Below, piece by piece: positions 36,266 to 46,407 of a stretch of 64,000 bases of DNA. The stretch comes from Psychroflexus torquis ATCC 700755 (lineage in GTDB: Bacteria; Bacteroidota; Bacteroidia; Flavobacteriales; Flavobacteriaceae). The notes beneath the pieces were generated by a model. That model had not been told where the DNA came from. It was given only the letters and a program-made list of their open reading frames with translations, and did not search any database. Position 1 is the first letter of the stretch. Every line of letters begins with the position of its first letter. The DNA is taken from assembly GCF_000153485.2 (NCBI RefSeq), contig NC_018721.1:2418001-2482000 (forward strand), in the 5' to 3' direction. The translations under genes were made by a program, and so were the position numbers.

Positions 36266-37906
36266 ATGAACACTAAATTTAAAACGTACTTAATCGCTGG
36301 ACTGGTTTTAGTTCTTGGTATTTTTATTGGGTCTAGCCTGTTTTCTTCTGAAGAGAATATGGAGGATCATAATCATACCGCAGAAACAGAATCTTCAGTG
36401 TGGACTTGCTCTATGCACCCTCAAATCCGCAACGGCGAACCAGGCGATTGCCCTATCTGTGGGATGGACTTGATTCCTGCCAATACCTTAGAGGAAACGG
36501 TAGATCCAGATGCTATCCGAATGACTAAGTCTGCAAGGACTCTGGCTAAAATAGAAACGACTCTAGTTAGCGATGGAAAAAACACCTCCTCAACCTTAGA
36601 GCTTTCTGGTCAACTAGACATCAATGAAAAAAGCAAAACGAGTTTAACCGCAAATTTCGATGGTCGAATTGAGCAGCTAAACATTAATTTTGAAGGGGAA
36701 ACCGTTCAAAATAACCAAGTAGTTGCTGAATTGTATTCTTCCACTATTCAAGTTTTAAAAGATGAATACGCTTTAGCGAAACGCACGGATAACGAAAGCT
36801 TAATGCAAAGTGTAGTTCAAAAAATCGAGAATCTAGAACTGAGTTTGCAAGATATTCAAAACAAGTCTAAGTTAGCAACAATATCTTTAAGAGCTCAGCA
36901 AACAGGTAATGTTACACAACTAATGGTAGCTCAGGGCGACCAAGTGAAAGCTGGACAAGCACTTATGGAAATCACAGATTTGTCCACGCTTTGGGCGATG
37001 TTTGATGTTTATGAGCAAGACCTAAACCTCATTAAAGTTGGTGATGAAATGAGCATGAATATAGGAGGAGCAACTGTGACTGGTAAAGTGGATTTTATTT
37101 CACCTATTTTCAATACAGAAGAGCGATCTGCCAAAGTAAGGGTTGTGGTCCAAAATCCTAATTTGAGATGGAAGCCTGGCATTTTTGTCACAGGAGTAGT
37201 TAGTTCTGACGCTTCAAACACAAAAAGCGAAACCCCTCTATATGTTCCCAAATCTTCAGTGCTTTGGACAGGTAAGCGCTCTATAGTTTACAAGCAATTG
37301 GAAAACGAAAACGGTGTTTACTTCAAATTAACGACAGTTGACATAGGAAAAACCTCAGGAGACACTATTGAAATTTTATCAGGATTGCAAGTAGGAGATG
37401 AGGTGGTTACTCAAGGGGCTTTTAGTATTGATTCTGAAGCACAGCTTGCCGATAAGACTAGCATGATGGACCCAAAAACAGAAATCTCACAACCAAAGTT
37501 CTCTGTTGAAGAGGAGAAAAACCTAAATCCAAAAGCGATTACTCAGCTTCTATCCGATTATAGGCAACTTAAAGTTGCTTTAGCTTCAGATAATTTTGAA
37601 GATGCCAAAACCAATTATAAAAAATTGGTGGTTTCCTTTTCTAAACTGAGGTTGAGAAAGCTTCAAAATACAGATAAAATTAGGTCGATAGACGAACTAA
37701 GAGAGGAGTTCCTAGCCCTTTCAGAAGATATCATTGCGATAGCAAAAACTTCAAACCCAACTGATCAGTTGCTTTATGTACAACTTTGCCCTATGGCTAA
37801 TAATAGTAAAGGAGCGTCTTGGTTAAGCTTTACCAAAGAGATTAAAAACCCCTATTATGGAGCCTCTATGTTGACCTGTGGAAGCACTATAGACTCGATA
37901 CAATGA
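36266..37906 (+). CDS. cusB: CusB-type efflux adaptor with heavy-metal-binding domain
   Basis: 546 residues from ATG 36266 (an earlier in-frame ATG 36215 lies inside the permease remnant). Order: N-terminal membrane anchor (residues about 5-24), a heavy-metal-binding domain (WTCSMHPQIRNGEPGDCPICGMDLIP, Cys-Met-His and CPICGM), the barrel-sandwich and coiled-coil adaptor core (FDGRIEQLNINFEGETV, ATISLRAQQTGNVTQLMVAQ), a beta-barrel domain, and a C-terminal DUF3347 domain (about 425-540) ending with another Cys/Met pair (LCPMAN, LTCGST). It links CusA and TolC and passes metal to the pump. Its last codons are repeated 1.15 kb downstream. Confidence 0.9.
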   Translation: MNTKFKTYLIAGLVLVLGIFIGSSLFSSEENMEDHNHTAETESSVWTCSMHPQIRNGEPGDCPICGMDLIPANTLEETVDPDAIRMTKSARTLAKIETTLVSDGKNTSSTLELSGQLDINEKSKTSLTANFDGRIEQLNINFEGETVQNNQVVAELYSSTIQVLKDEYALAKRTDNESLMQSVVQKIENLELSLQDIQNKSKLATISLRAQQTGNVTQLMVAQGDQVKAGQALMEITDLSTLWAMFDVYEQDLNLIKVGDEMSMNIGGATVTGKVDFISPIFNTEERSAKVRVVVQNPNLRWKPGIFVTGVVSSDASNTKSETPLYVPKSSVLWTGKRSIVYKQLENENGVYFKLTTVDIGKTSGDTIEILSGLQVGDEVVTQGAFSIDSEAQLADKTSMMDPKTEISQPKFSVEEEKNLNPKAITQLLSDYRQLKVALASDNFEDAKTNYKKLVVSFSKLRLRKLQNTDKIRSIDELREEFLALSEDIIAIAKTSNPTDQLLYVQLCPMANNSKGASWLSFTKEIKNPYYGASMLTCGSTIDSIQ

Positions 37907-37910
37907 TTAA
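37890..37910 (+). repeat. Direct repeat, left copy (cusB 3' end)
   Basis: 21 bp from TAGACTCG to GATTAA, containing the last codons and TGA of cusB. The identical sequence is at 39036-39056. The two copies bracket about 1.15 kb that looks inserted between cusB and the HMA gene. Confidence 0.85.
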
Positions 37911-37911
37911 A

Positions 37912-37940
37912 AACTCTTCAAGGTTTTACCTTGAAGAGTT
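37912..37940 (+). terminator. Hairpin after cusB
   Basis: A 13-bp perfect stem (37912-37924 with 37928-37940) and TTT loop, four to six bases after the cusB stop. It lacks a T run, so termination is likely but not certain. Confidence 0.55.
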
Positions 37941-38375
37941 AATATAGGTTAAAAAGCAAGAGTCAAAACCCTTAAGGTCATCAAAAACTTGAGGGCTTGT
38001 AGAGCAATACAAATTTCAAAGCCTATTAAATAAATCAAAATCGTAGCCTAGAAAAACAACTAAACGGGGCTTAAATAAATAAGTATATAATACGTTGATG
38101 AACTTGTAAAGTTTGATAACTAAATAAACAAAGCATCTATGAGCTTTAGGGTATATAAATCAACTGGTATTCCTATAATTTTACCTGTAAAAAGGTAAAT
38201 TTTTTCTACTTTATTTATTACTTGAATTTGAAAAAGCTTTTAGAGCAGATTAATTTATCTTTTTTTTAAAATATATTATTGCATCAATTATGCTGCCGAC
38301 TATTAGACCATATAAAAAACATAAGAATCAATATAATCCATTATTAACCTCTTTGTTTGGATAAAAAACACTCTA
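37941..38375. other. Non-coding or decayed part of the inserted block
   Basis: No long frame on either strand. On the minus strand around 38260-38350, short out-of-phase pieces (GLIVGSIIDAIIYFKKK) resemble the small membrane protein just upstream (FGLVLGAAIGATAYF). This suggests a decayed tandem copy. Confidence 0.35.
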
Positions 38376-38504
38376 TCAATCTGAAAAATATGCGGTAGCG
38401 CCTATCGCTGCTCCTAAAACTAGACCAAATAAAAAAATATACATTTTAGATCTTTTTATAGTGTCCTCTTTTTTAAGTTCCGATTTTAGATTCTCATTTT
38501 CCAT
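38376..38504 (-). CDS. Small single-pass membrane protein, 42 residues
   Basis: ATG 38504 to TGA 38376. It reads MENENLKSELKKEDTIKRSK and then one hydrophobic glycine-rich helix (MYIFLFGLVLGAAIGATAYF) and a short end. A charged head with a single helix is a common small-protein layout. No family is recognised and there is no supporting promoter. Confidence 0.45.
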   Translation of the reverse strand: MENENLKSELKKEDTIKRSKMYIFLFGLVLGAAIGATAYFSD

Positions 38505-38584
38505 TATGTGGTAGTTTTATTCGTTCTTTATAAATGTTGTTTTAAACATACTTTTGAAAGTATATTTATAATAAGTGTCTGATA

Positions 38585-38613
38585 AAAAAAACCTCAATAA
38601 TTGAGGTTTTTTT
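38585..38613. terminator. Bidirectional terminator in the inserted block
   Basis: AAAAAAACCTCAA and TTGAGGTTTTTTT form a 13-bp stem with a TAA loop. T runs follow in both directions. Confidence 0.75.
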
Positions 38614-38757
38614 CGTGTCAAGAAGAATTAATCTTTAACCAAAAATTCAACTATAGTTTAAAGTACTAATTTTCTTGATTAAGCCAACAAGTATTACACT
38701 TAATCTTTCATCTCCCGCTCTAAATAATCTTTACTCTGTTGCATTCTCCTCATTTTT

Positions 38758-38949
38758 TTAAAGATAACAACCAACTTCAGAAGGATGATCCTGAACATAA
38801 GTATTCATAGTTTCATTTCTAAGGCTATACACCATCAAAGCATCTCCTACCATAGCAAAAGTAAAAAAAACTTCAAAAATAAAAAGCCAGATATTATCAA
38901 ATATTAAAGCATAAATGGCTATTAGCAAACCCATTAAGACACCAGACAT
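38758..38949 (-). CDS. Small membrane protein, 63 residues
   Basis: Two hydrophobic segments (about 3-18 and 20-42, VLMGLLIAIYALIFD and IWLFIFEVFFTFAMVGDALMVY) are followed by a polar tail, SLRNETMNTYVQDHPSEVGCYL. The frame is closed with an ATG and the composition is protein-like. No family is known to me. It lies within the block bounded by the 21-bp direct repeat. Confidence 0.5.
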   Translation of the reverse strand: MSGVLMGLLIAIYALIFDNIWLFIFEVFFTFAMVGDALMVYSLRNETMNTYVQDHPSEVGCYL

Positions 38950-39035
38950 TAATGCTCCAAATATATAGTGTTTAATTTTTTATAACTAGTGTAATCGCTT
39001 TTTGATCTAGGGTTAACGATGAAGTATTATCAAAT

Positions 39036-39056
39036 TAGACTCGATACAATGATTAA
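39036..39056 (+). repeat. Direct repeat, right copy
   Basis: 21 bp identical to 37890-37910. The ancestral cusB-to-HMA junction was probably this sequence directly followed by the 28 nt before ATG 39085. Confidence 0.85.
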
Positions 39057-39084
39057 CTTTGTCTTATAATTTAAAGATAGCATA

Positions 39085-39798
39085 ATGACACATACCTATA
39101 AAGTGACTGGCATGACCTGCCAATATTGTAAAGCAAGCGTAAAAGAAGGGCTAGAACATCTAGAACATGTTAAGTCCGTTTCTGTCAATCTAGAAGCTGA
39201 GGAAGCTGAAATTGACATGGAACAGCATATAGAAGCATCTACCCTTCAAGAAGCTATTTCAAAGAAATATCAGATCTCTAAAAAATCTGATTTCAAAGAC
39301 ACTTCGGGTGCAAACCTTCAAGAACAGTCTAAGTTTCAACAACTTTTCCCCTTGTTTCTGATCTTTGGATATATCACAGCGGCTTCAGTACTATTGAATT
39401 TCTCTTCTTGGGAACTGGATTCGTTTATGTTCGACTTTATGGGTCTATTTTATATTGTTTTTAGTTTTTTCAAGTTTTTGGATTATACAGGATTTCCTGC
39501 ATCTTTTCAGATGTACGATCCTTTGGCCAAAGCTCTCCCGATGTATGGCTGGATCTATCCGTTTTTAGAAACGGCCTTAGGCTTGATGTTCTTGTTAAGA
39601 TTCGAGATGGATATAGCTTTAGTAACAACAATTATCATTTTAGGAATAACAACCATAGGGGTAACCAAATCTCTGTTTTCTAATAAAACTATTAAATGTG
39701 CGTGTTTGGGAACAGCACTTAACTTGCCAATGACAGAAGCTACTTTTATAGAAAATACCATTATGCTCGTAATGGCAGTATGGATGTTGGCGTTTTAA
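39085..39798 (+). CDS. HMA metal-binding domain fused to a MauE/DoxX-like membrane domain
   Basis: 237 residues. Residues 1-68 form an HMA domain with GMTCQYCKASVKEGLE (CxxC metal site). After a linker, four or five hydrophobic helices (about 85-237) are of the MauE/DoxX type, with a Cys pair in IKCACLGTALNLP. HMA binds Cu(I) or other soft metals; the MauE part is linked to disulfide or electron transfer in other systems. It belongs to the Cus-like module and was probably directly after cusB before the inserted block. It ends with a 4-base overlap against dinB (tail to tail). Confidence 0.85.
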   Translation: MTHTYKVTGMTCQYCKASVKEGLEHLEHVKSVSVNLEAEEAEIDMEQHIEASTLQEAISKKYQISKKSDFKDTSGANLQEQSKFQQLFPLFLIFGYITAASVLLNFSSWELDSFMFDFMGLFYIVFSFFKFLDYTGFPASFQMYDPLAKALPMYGWIYPFLETALGLMFLLRFEMDIALVTTIIILGITTIGVTKSLFSNKTIKCACLGTALNLPMTEATFIENTIMLVMAVWMLAF

Positions 39799-40892
39799 AA
39801 CGGTAGTTTCAATTGTTCTTCCTTCAATTTCGGGGTGTCCTTTGTTGTTTTATCTGTGTTGAGGTTAGAAAGAGAAATACCCAGTAAACGGATGGAGTCT
39901 TTAATAGGCTCTTGAAAGAGTAAAGCCTTGGTTTCTTCCATGATCAAGGCTTTGGAGGAAATGAAGAACTTTAAGGTTTTACTTCGAGTTTGAATATTGA
40001 AATCGCTGGTTTTTAGTTTTAGGGTAATGGTTTTACCAGCAACTCTACTTCCCTTTAATCGTCTTTCAACTTCTTCTGCGATATCTTCAAGCTTTTCTAA
40101 CATATAAATTTCAGAAGAAATATTTTTTGAAAATGTTCTTTCAGCTCCAAGAGACTTTCTGATTCGAGAAGGCTTCACGTCACTTAAATGAACACCGCGA
40201 ACTACATTAAAATAATGTAAACCGCTTTTTCCAAAGTGGTCTTGTAAGTACTCCAAGGTTTTAAGCTTTAAATCGACTCCTGTAAAAATACCTAAGCCAT
40301 ACATCTTTTCTTGAGTCACTTTTCCTACGCCGTGAAACTTTCTTATGTCTAGCGTCTCCAGGAAATCTATTACATCTTCTGGTGGAATAGTTTTTTGTCC
40401 ATTTGGTTTATTGATGTCACTGGCAATTTTTGCGATAAATTTATTTATAGAAATACCTGCCGAAGCATTAAGTCCAGTCCTATCTTTTATTTTCTCTCGT
40501 ATTTCCCTTGCTAAAATAGTGGCGCTGGGATAGTTAAATTTATTGACGGTTACATCTAAATAAGCTTCATCGAGAGACAGGGGCTCCACCAAATCGGTGT
40601 ATTCAAAAAAGACTTTACGGATGATTTGTGAAATTTCTTTGTAGCGCTCAAACCGTGGTTTTACAAAAATAAGGTGGGGACATAATCTAGTCGCTAGCCT
40701 GCCACTCATAGCACTTTTCACTCCAAACTTTCTAGCTTCATAACTAGCTGCGGCTACAACACCGCGTCTGGAACTTCCCCCAACAGCAAGCGCTTTTCCA
40801 GATAAAGAGGGATCATCTAGCTGCTCCACTGAGGCGTAAAAAGCGTCCATGTCTACGTGTATAATCTTGCGAAGATGTTTCATAAAATCCAT
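39795..40892 (-). CDS. dinB: DNA polymerase IV
   Basis: 365 residues from ATG 40892; ATG 40883 (MKHLRK) is also possible. Y-family polymerase: the catalytic carboxylates lie in IIHVDMDAFYASVEQ and SLDEAYLDVT. Helix-hairpin-helix thumb (LDIRKFHGVGKVTQEKMYGLGI) and little-finger domains follow. The C-terminal EEQLKLPF is a sliding-clamp-binding motif (QLxLPF), so the protein is complete. It copies damaged DNA at low fidelity. No LexA box was found upstream by eye. Its promoter side faces the repeat array. Confidence 0.93.
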   Translation of the reverse strand: MDFMKHLRKIIHVDMDAFYASVEQLDDPSLSGKALAVGGSSRRGVVAAASYEARKFGVKSAMSGRLATRLCPHLIFVKPRFERYKEISQIIRKVFFEYTDLVEPLSLDEAYLDVTVNKFNYPSATILAREIREKIKDRTGLNASAGISINKFIAKIASDINKPNGQKTIPPEDVIDFLETLDIRKFHGVGKVTQEKMYGLGIFTGVDLKLKTLEYLQDHFGKSGLHYFNVVRGVHLSDVKPSRIRKSLGAERTFSKNISSEIYMLEKLEDIAEEVERRLKGSRVAGKTITLKLKTSDFNIQTRSKTLKFFISSKALIMEETKALLFQEPIKDSIRLLGISLSNLNTDKTTKDTPKLKEEQLKLPF

Positions 40893-40985
40893 GGTCAAAA
40901 ATACATAAAGCGGGGGAAAAGGATTCTTAATAAATGATCATAAAATTTTCTTGATCTTTGAGTTTTCTTGCTAATTAAAATCCAT

Positions 40986-42430
40986 AGATATCAGGGCGCT
41001 GCCCCTCAAACCTTATCATTATTTATGCTATTGAGATTGCAGGGCTAACGCCCCTTTTTTAATTCTAATTATTTTTCAGACATTGTAAAATAGGGGAGCA
41101 ACACCTCTCAACATTTTATGATCATTTGTATTATGTAGATCACAGGCTTAACGCCCTTTTTAATTCTGATTATTTTTCTATTGTTTGTAATATTAGGGGC
41201 ATCACCCACACATCTCAATAACATATAACAGAAAGAGTCTGAAGAGGGGCGTTAGCTCTGAAATCTGTCAATGTAAATATTATGTAGATCACAGGTTTAG
41301 GCCTCTTTTTTTAATTCTAATCATTTTTCAGAAATTGTAAAATAGGAGAGCAACACCTTTCAACACCCTATCATCCTTTATACTTCTGAGACCTCTGGCT
41401 TAACGCTCTTTTTAATTCTGATTATTTTTTTATTGTTTATAATATTAGGGGGCATCGCCCACACATCTCAATAACACATAACAGAAAGAGTTTACAGAGG
41501 GGCGTTAGCTCTGAAATCTGTCAATGTAAATATTATGTAGATCACAGGCTTAACGCTTTTTTTAATCTTAATCATTTTTCAGACATTGTAAAATAGGAGA
41601 GCAACACCTTTCAACACCCTATCATCCTTTATACTTCTGAGATCTCTGGCTTAACGCTCTTTTTAATTCTGATTATTTTTTTATTGTTTATAATATTAGG
41701 GGGCATCGCCCACACATCTCAATAACACATAACAGAAAGAGTTTACAGAGGGGCGTTAGCTCTGAAATCTGTCAATGTAAATATTATGTAGATCACAGGC
41801 TTAACGCTTTTTTTAATCTTAATCATTTTTCAGAGATTGTAAAATAGGGAGCAACATCCCTCAACACCCCATAATTATCTATGCTTTGAGATTGCTGGCT
41901 TAAAGCCCTTTTTAATTCTGATTATTTTTCTGTTGTTTATAATATTGGGGCATCGCCTACAAATCTCCATAACACGTAACAGAAACATTTTTTAGAGGGG
42001 CGTTAGCTCTGATATCTTTCAATATAAATATTATGGAGATTACAGGTTTAGTCCTCTTTTTTTAATTCTAATCATTTTTCAGAAATTGTAAAATAGGAGA
42101 GCAACACCTTTCAACACCCTATCATCCTTTATACTTCAGATATCTCTGGCTTAACACTCTTTTTAATTCAGATTATTTTTCTGTTGTTTATAATATTGGG
42201 GGCATCGCCCACACATCTCAATAACACATAACAGAAAGAGTTTATAGAGGGGCATTAGCTCTGAAATCTTTCAATGTAAATATTATGGAGATTACAGGTT
42301 TAGTCCTCTTTTTTTAATTCTAATCATTTTTCTATGGTTTATAATATTAAGGGCATCGCTCACAAATCTTAATAACACATAGTAGAAATATTTTATAGAG
42401 GGGCGTTAGCCCTGAAATCTGTCAATGTAA
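40986..42430. repeat. Non-coding dimeric repeat array, about 250-bp period
   Basis: Landmark GGGGCGTTAGC (or GGGGCATTAGC) occurs at 41246, 41499, 41750, 41997, 42249 and, after a shortened unit, 42400: spacings 253, 251, 247, 252 and 151 bp. Each unit has two related halves sharing (TTAACGC, TTTTTAATTCTGATTATTTTT, ATTGT..TAATATT), one with GGAGAGCAACACC and one with GGGGGCATCGCCC. GCGTTAGCTCTG and the following CACAGGCTTAACGC are inverted, so each unit can form a hairpin of about 60 nt. Only partial units stand at 40986-41245. No frame stays open for more than a few dozen codons, so the array does not encode protein. Confidence 0.85.
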
Positions 42431-42525
42431 ATTAATACAGGCATAATAAAAACTAACTATAGTTTTGCTGATAGAATGGACAGATTTAAAATAAACCCTA
42501 CACAGTAGCTAATTTTCAAACTGAA

Positions 42526-44184
42526 TTAAATTCCTTTAGGAATGGCATTAATGAGATGTTTGGTGTAGTCCTTTTGAGGGTTAGCATAGACCATATCTGC
42601 GTCGCCTTGCTCCACAATTTTGCCTTGGTGCATGACCAAAAGTTGATCTGCCATGTACTTGACCACCGCCAAATCATGAGAAATGAAAATATAGGTAAAT
42701 CCAAAATCTGTTTTTAATTCGTTGAGGAGGTTTAATACCTGCGCTTGGACAGAAATGTCTAAAGCAGAGACCGACTCATCGCAAATGATGAGTTTAGGTT
42801 GCACGGCAATGGTCCTGGCAATTCCAATCCGTTGTCGCTGCCCACCGCTAAATTCATGCGGATACCTGTTAAAGTGAGCTTCAGACAAGCCTACACGTTC
42901 CAGAAGTTCAATTGTTTTTTGTTTTCTAGATTCAGCATTACCATATAATCCGTGGACTTTCATAGGTTCCATAATGGCTTTGCCAATCGAAAGTCTTGGG
43001 TTTAAGCTAGAAAATGGATCTTGAAAAATAAGTTGAATATCTTTTCTCAGTTGCCTTAAGGCTTCGCCTTTTAGGTGTGTAATAGGTTGACCTTGGTATA
43101 AAATTTCACCTTCGGTAGGATCATCAAGCCTAAGAATAGCATTGCCTAAAGTTGATTTTCCACAACCAGATTCACCAACAAGCCCCAAGGTTTCTCCCTG
43201 ATAAATTCTAAAACTTACCCTATCGACAGCCTGTATTTTTTCGGTTTTTGAAAACCAACCCGAGTTGGAAAAAAAGATCTTACTCACCTTCTTAACTTCT
43301 AGTAATGGTGGTTTTGAATAGATCTTTTCATGCCTTTGTTGTCTCTCTTCTAAAGTTTCTATTTTAGAATTTGGAATATCCTGCATATAGTCCTTAACTG
43401 TTGGTAAAGACTTGAGCCGTTCACGGGTAGATGGTTTTGAGGCCAAAAGCGCCTTGGTATATAAATGTTGGGGATTTTTGAAAATAGAAACCACATCGTT
43501 CTGCTCTACGATTTCTCCCTGATACATAACTGCAACCCGATCTGCTAGTTCTGAAACTAAAGCCAGATCATGAGAAATAAAGAGAATACCCATTTGAGTT
43601 TCTTGCTGGAGAGATTTCAACAAGGTTAAAATCTCCTTTTGGACAGTAACGTATAGAGCAGTTGTAGGCTCGTCTGCGATTAATAGTATTGGAATGCAGG
43701 CAATGGCCATAGCAATCATAACTCTTTGCTTTTGACCTCCACTTATTTGGTGAGGATAACTCTCAAAAATATCATTGATTCGGGGTAGTTTTACCTTTTC
43801 AAAAAGGCTTAAAACCTCTCGTTTTGCCTTGGATTTAGACAGCCTTTTATGCCGAATTAAAACTTCTGCAACTTGTTTCCCACACGTCATAGAAGGGTTT
43901 AACGAACTCATAGGTTCCTGGAAAATCATTGAAATATCATTTCCTCGAATACTCTGGAATTGCTGCTCTGTACATTTGGTTAAGTCTCTGTCTTGAAATA
44001 GAATCTCACCCTCAACCTGAGCTTTAGGCCCTAATAAACCTAAAATAGACAAGGTAGAAACTGATTTCCCGGAGCCGGACTCGCCTACAATACCTAAAAT
44101 CTCGTTGGGTTGCAACTGAAAGTTGATGTTTTTGATCACTCTTTCATCACCAAAGTTGACTTGAAGGTTTCTTACATTTAGCAT
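42526..44184 (-). CDS. Two-domain ABC ATPase for peptide/opine-type import
   Basis: 552 residues, like a fused DppD-DppF or YejF. The first ATPase (1-270) has Walker A GESGSGKS, signature SGGQKQR and Walker [10 protein letters not shown]. The second (about 295-552) has [15 protein letters not shown] and LIICDES. Each ends with the oligopeptide C-terminal extension ([22 protein letters not shown]). In the first domain the D-loop reads TALYVTVQ where almost all relatives have TALDVT. The second has normal SALDISVQ. No permease or binding-protein genes are nearby. The start overlaps the exonuclease stop by one base. Confidence 0.9.
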   Translation of the reverse strand: MLNVRNLQVNFGDERVIKNINFQLQPNEILGIVGESGSGKSVSTLSILGLLGPKAQVEGEILFQDRDLTKCTEQQFQSIRGNDISMIFQEPMSSLNPSMTCGKQVAEVLIRHKRLSKSKAKREVLSLFEKVKLPRINDIFESYPHQISGGQKQRVMIAMAIACIPILLIADEPTTALYVTVQKEILTLLKSLQQETQMGILFISHDLALVSELADRVAVMYQGEIVEQNDVVSIFKNPQHLYTKALLASKPSTRERLKSLPTVKDYMQDIPNSKIETLEERQQRHEKIYSKPPLLEVKKVSKIFFSNSGWFSKTEKIQAVDRVSFRIYQGETLGLVGESGCGKSTLGNAILRLDDPTEGEILYQGQPITHLKGEALRQLRKDIQLIFQDPFSSLNPRLSIGKAIMEPMKVHGLYGNAESRKQKTIELLERVGLSEAHFNRYPHEFSGGQRQRIGIARTIAVQPKLIICDESVSALDISVQAQVLNLLNELKTDFGFTYIFISHDLAVVKYMADQLLVMHQGKIVEQGDADMVYANPQKDYTKHLINAIPKGI

Positions 44185-44897
44185 TACACAGAAATCAGTT
44201 CATGATCTTCCAAGAGTTCTTCTTGGCGAAGCTTCAAAATTAATTGTGCTACGGCAATAACGTCTTTTTCGCAATAGGTCACAATTCTATCCAAGTCTTT
44301 TTCCTTATAAAACACATCTCTAACTTGGCTGCCATCAATATCATCTTTTGGAGAAGGAATATTGAAAAGTTCTGTGAGTAATTTTAAGGAGGTATAGTGT
44401 TTATAATCTCCAAATTTCCATAATTCTAAAGTATCTAAATGAGGAATTTCCCAAGGCTTTTTACCAAAAAACTGAAGTTGACTTGGTAAAGCAATGCCTC
44501 GGATAAGCATTCTTCTAGCGATATACGGAAAATCAAATTCCTTAGCATTATGCCCACACATCAGGTGATGAGGAAGGCTGAAATAGTTTTCAACAAGTAG
44601 TTTGAAACGCTTTAATAAATCGGTCTCTTCACCATAAAAACTCGTGGTTCTAAATTTACGCTCATTACCTTTAAAATTAAAATAACCTACAGAGATACAT
44701 ACGATCTTACCAAACTCAGCCCAGATACCAGCTCGCTCGTAATACTCTTTGGGAGAATAGTCCTCCTTTCTTTGGTATTCCGTTTTGTCTGTAAAAAGCT
44801 TCTGCTTAGTTGGAGATAAGTCTTCGAAATCTGAGTGTTCTGGAACAGTTTCAATATCCAAAAACAAAATATGTTCTAAGTTGAGTTTGTCTAACAT
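44184..44897 (-). CDS. Predicted PolB-like 3'-5' exonuclease
   Basis: 237 residues. DnaQ-type exonuclease motifs: Exo I LFLDIETVPE (residues about 12-21), Exo II CGHNAKEFDFPYIARRML (about 114-131) and Exo III YCEKDVIAVAQLIL (about 205-218). This is the stand-alone 'DNA_pol_B_exo2' type common in Bacteroidota, likely for DNA or RNA trimming. It is coupled to the ABC ATPase gene by a TAATG overlap, though no functional link is apparent. Confidence 0.85.
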   Translation of the reverse strand: MLDKLNLEHILFLDIETVPEHSDFEDLSPTKQKLFTDKTEYQRKEDYSPKEYYERAGIWAEFGKIVCISVGYFNFKGNERKFRTTSFYGEETDLLKRFKLLVENYFSLPHHLMCGHNAKEFDFPYIARRMLIRGIALPSQLQFFGKKPWEIPHLDTLELWKFGDYKHYTSLKLLTELFNIPSPKDDIDGSQVRDVFYKEKDLDRIVTYCEKDVIAVAQLILKLRQEELLEDHELISV

Positions 44898-45130
44898 AGT
44901 AAGGATTTGTTTATTTTTATATTTGAACTAATTTACTGAAATTTAAAAGAATAGGTATTTAAGTTCTGATAACCACTCAAAAACCTCCATTTACCAAGCA
45001 GATTTTTGTAGAGATTATAGAGTATAATCAAAAAATTTACGGTTTTCCCGAAACAAATGTTGGGTTGAACTGTAAATTAAAGAGATTGAGTAAATCTATA
45101 TTTGAATGATCGATTAAATACTATTAAAAA

Positions 45131-46397
45131 ATTCTATTCAAACTATTTTTAGGGACTATTCTTTTTTCGTCCTGTTCCGAAGATGATTTAAATGTTATAG
45201 AAAAACAGGAAAAAAATTTAACGCAAAGTACTGTTTACCATCAAATGCCTGAAGCTGATGAATCAAATTTGGAATCGATTTATAATAAAAAGACAAATAT
45301 AGACTTTGGGTTTATTAACCAGGATAAACCTGTCTTTAAAATAGATAATCAAGGTTTCTTTACACTTGCCTTTAAGACAAGTGTAAAGAAAACAACATCT
45401 TATTATGATAACTTAGTGGTTGAAAAAAGGAATACTAAAAAGACTAATTTTTATGTATTACGTTATATACCGTCCGAAGAGTGGTTATCTTCCAATATGG
45501 ATTTGAGTGCCTATTCTGGGGAAATACAAGTTTTCGATTTTCAAACAGGAAGTTTATTAGGAACTACAAATGTAATTAATAGTACACCTGAAAACAAAGT
45601 AATAACATTTACATTCACTGCGACTGCCTGTTTTATATGTACTGCTGGAATTTGTGTATACGAATGGATACTTGAATGTACGGAGGATAGCGATGCAGGC
45701 TTTGGAGGTTGTGAAAATCCTTTCCCTGACCCACCAAACTTAGGAGATAGAGATCCCACAACCAGGTTCAGGAACAACACCTACATTACATGACGGAGAA
45801 GATGAACCCATCATCGTGGAATGTCTTCAAAATCAAGCGCCTAATATGTTTGGAGAGTGTGATTGTATTGACGGCTTTGCAGAAGATGGTGATGGAAATT
45901 GTGTGGGAATACCTTGTCCAAGAGATCCACTAGCAGATATGCAGATTTTAGGAACACTAAACAATGGGATACCTAGGGGGCAGTATGGTAATGCAAGGGT
46001 TTATAATCATGATGGAATTGATCTTAAGGCATTCTTTCGTACACCAATATTTGCTGCAAAGACTCGTGTTGTCGCAAATACACCTTTTCAAGATAATTGG
46101 ATCTATGGTGATAATAATGCTGGGAATAGATTGTATATTAACACAGATTTAGGGCTTGAAAATAATTTCCAGCTTGGATATTGGCATTTGAATGAGGTTA
46201 TAGTAGATCGAAATGAAATCGTCACTAAAGGTCAACTAATCGGATACACAGGTGTGAGTGGGAATGTCTTAAGTAAATTTAGTGCAGGGCTTCATCTTCA
46301 CGTTAGGGCTAGATTAAAAGGACAAAAAGCGAATCCTGAAGATTTTTTTGGAGCCAACTTTAACGAAGATGGAGACAACACAAATAATTGTAATTAA
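45131..46397 (+). pseudogene. Broken M23-type peptidase lipoprotein gene
   Basis: Read together, two frames make one lipoprotein. Frame 1 (45131-45793) begins with a lipobox-like ILFKLFLGTILFSSCSEDD but has no ATG/GTG/TTG ahead of it; TAA lies at 45125. It runs to FPDPPNLGDRD. Near 45750 the meaningful reading moves to the other frame (QPGSGTTPTLHDGEDEPIIVECLQNQ), which carries the M23 domain to 46397: YNHDGIDLKA, FQLGYWHLNEV and LHLHVRARL, all zinc and active-site motifs. A start loss and a frameshift therefore break it. From ATG 45816 a separate M23 domain of 193 residues could be made, without a signal. Confidence 0.72.
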
Positions 46398-46407
46398 AAT
46401 AAATAAT

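Noticed and set aside
40986..42430. CRISPR array or coding repeat protein
   Set aside because: The period of about 250 bp is far longer than a CRISPR repeat, the whole unit is conserved rather than alternating with unique spacers, and no frame stays open across units.
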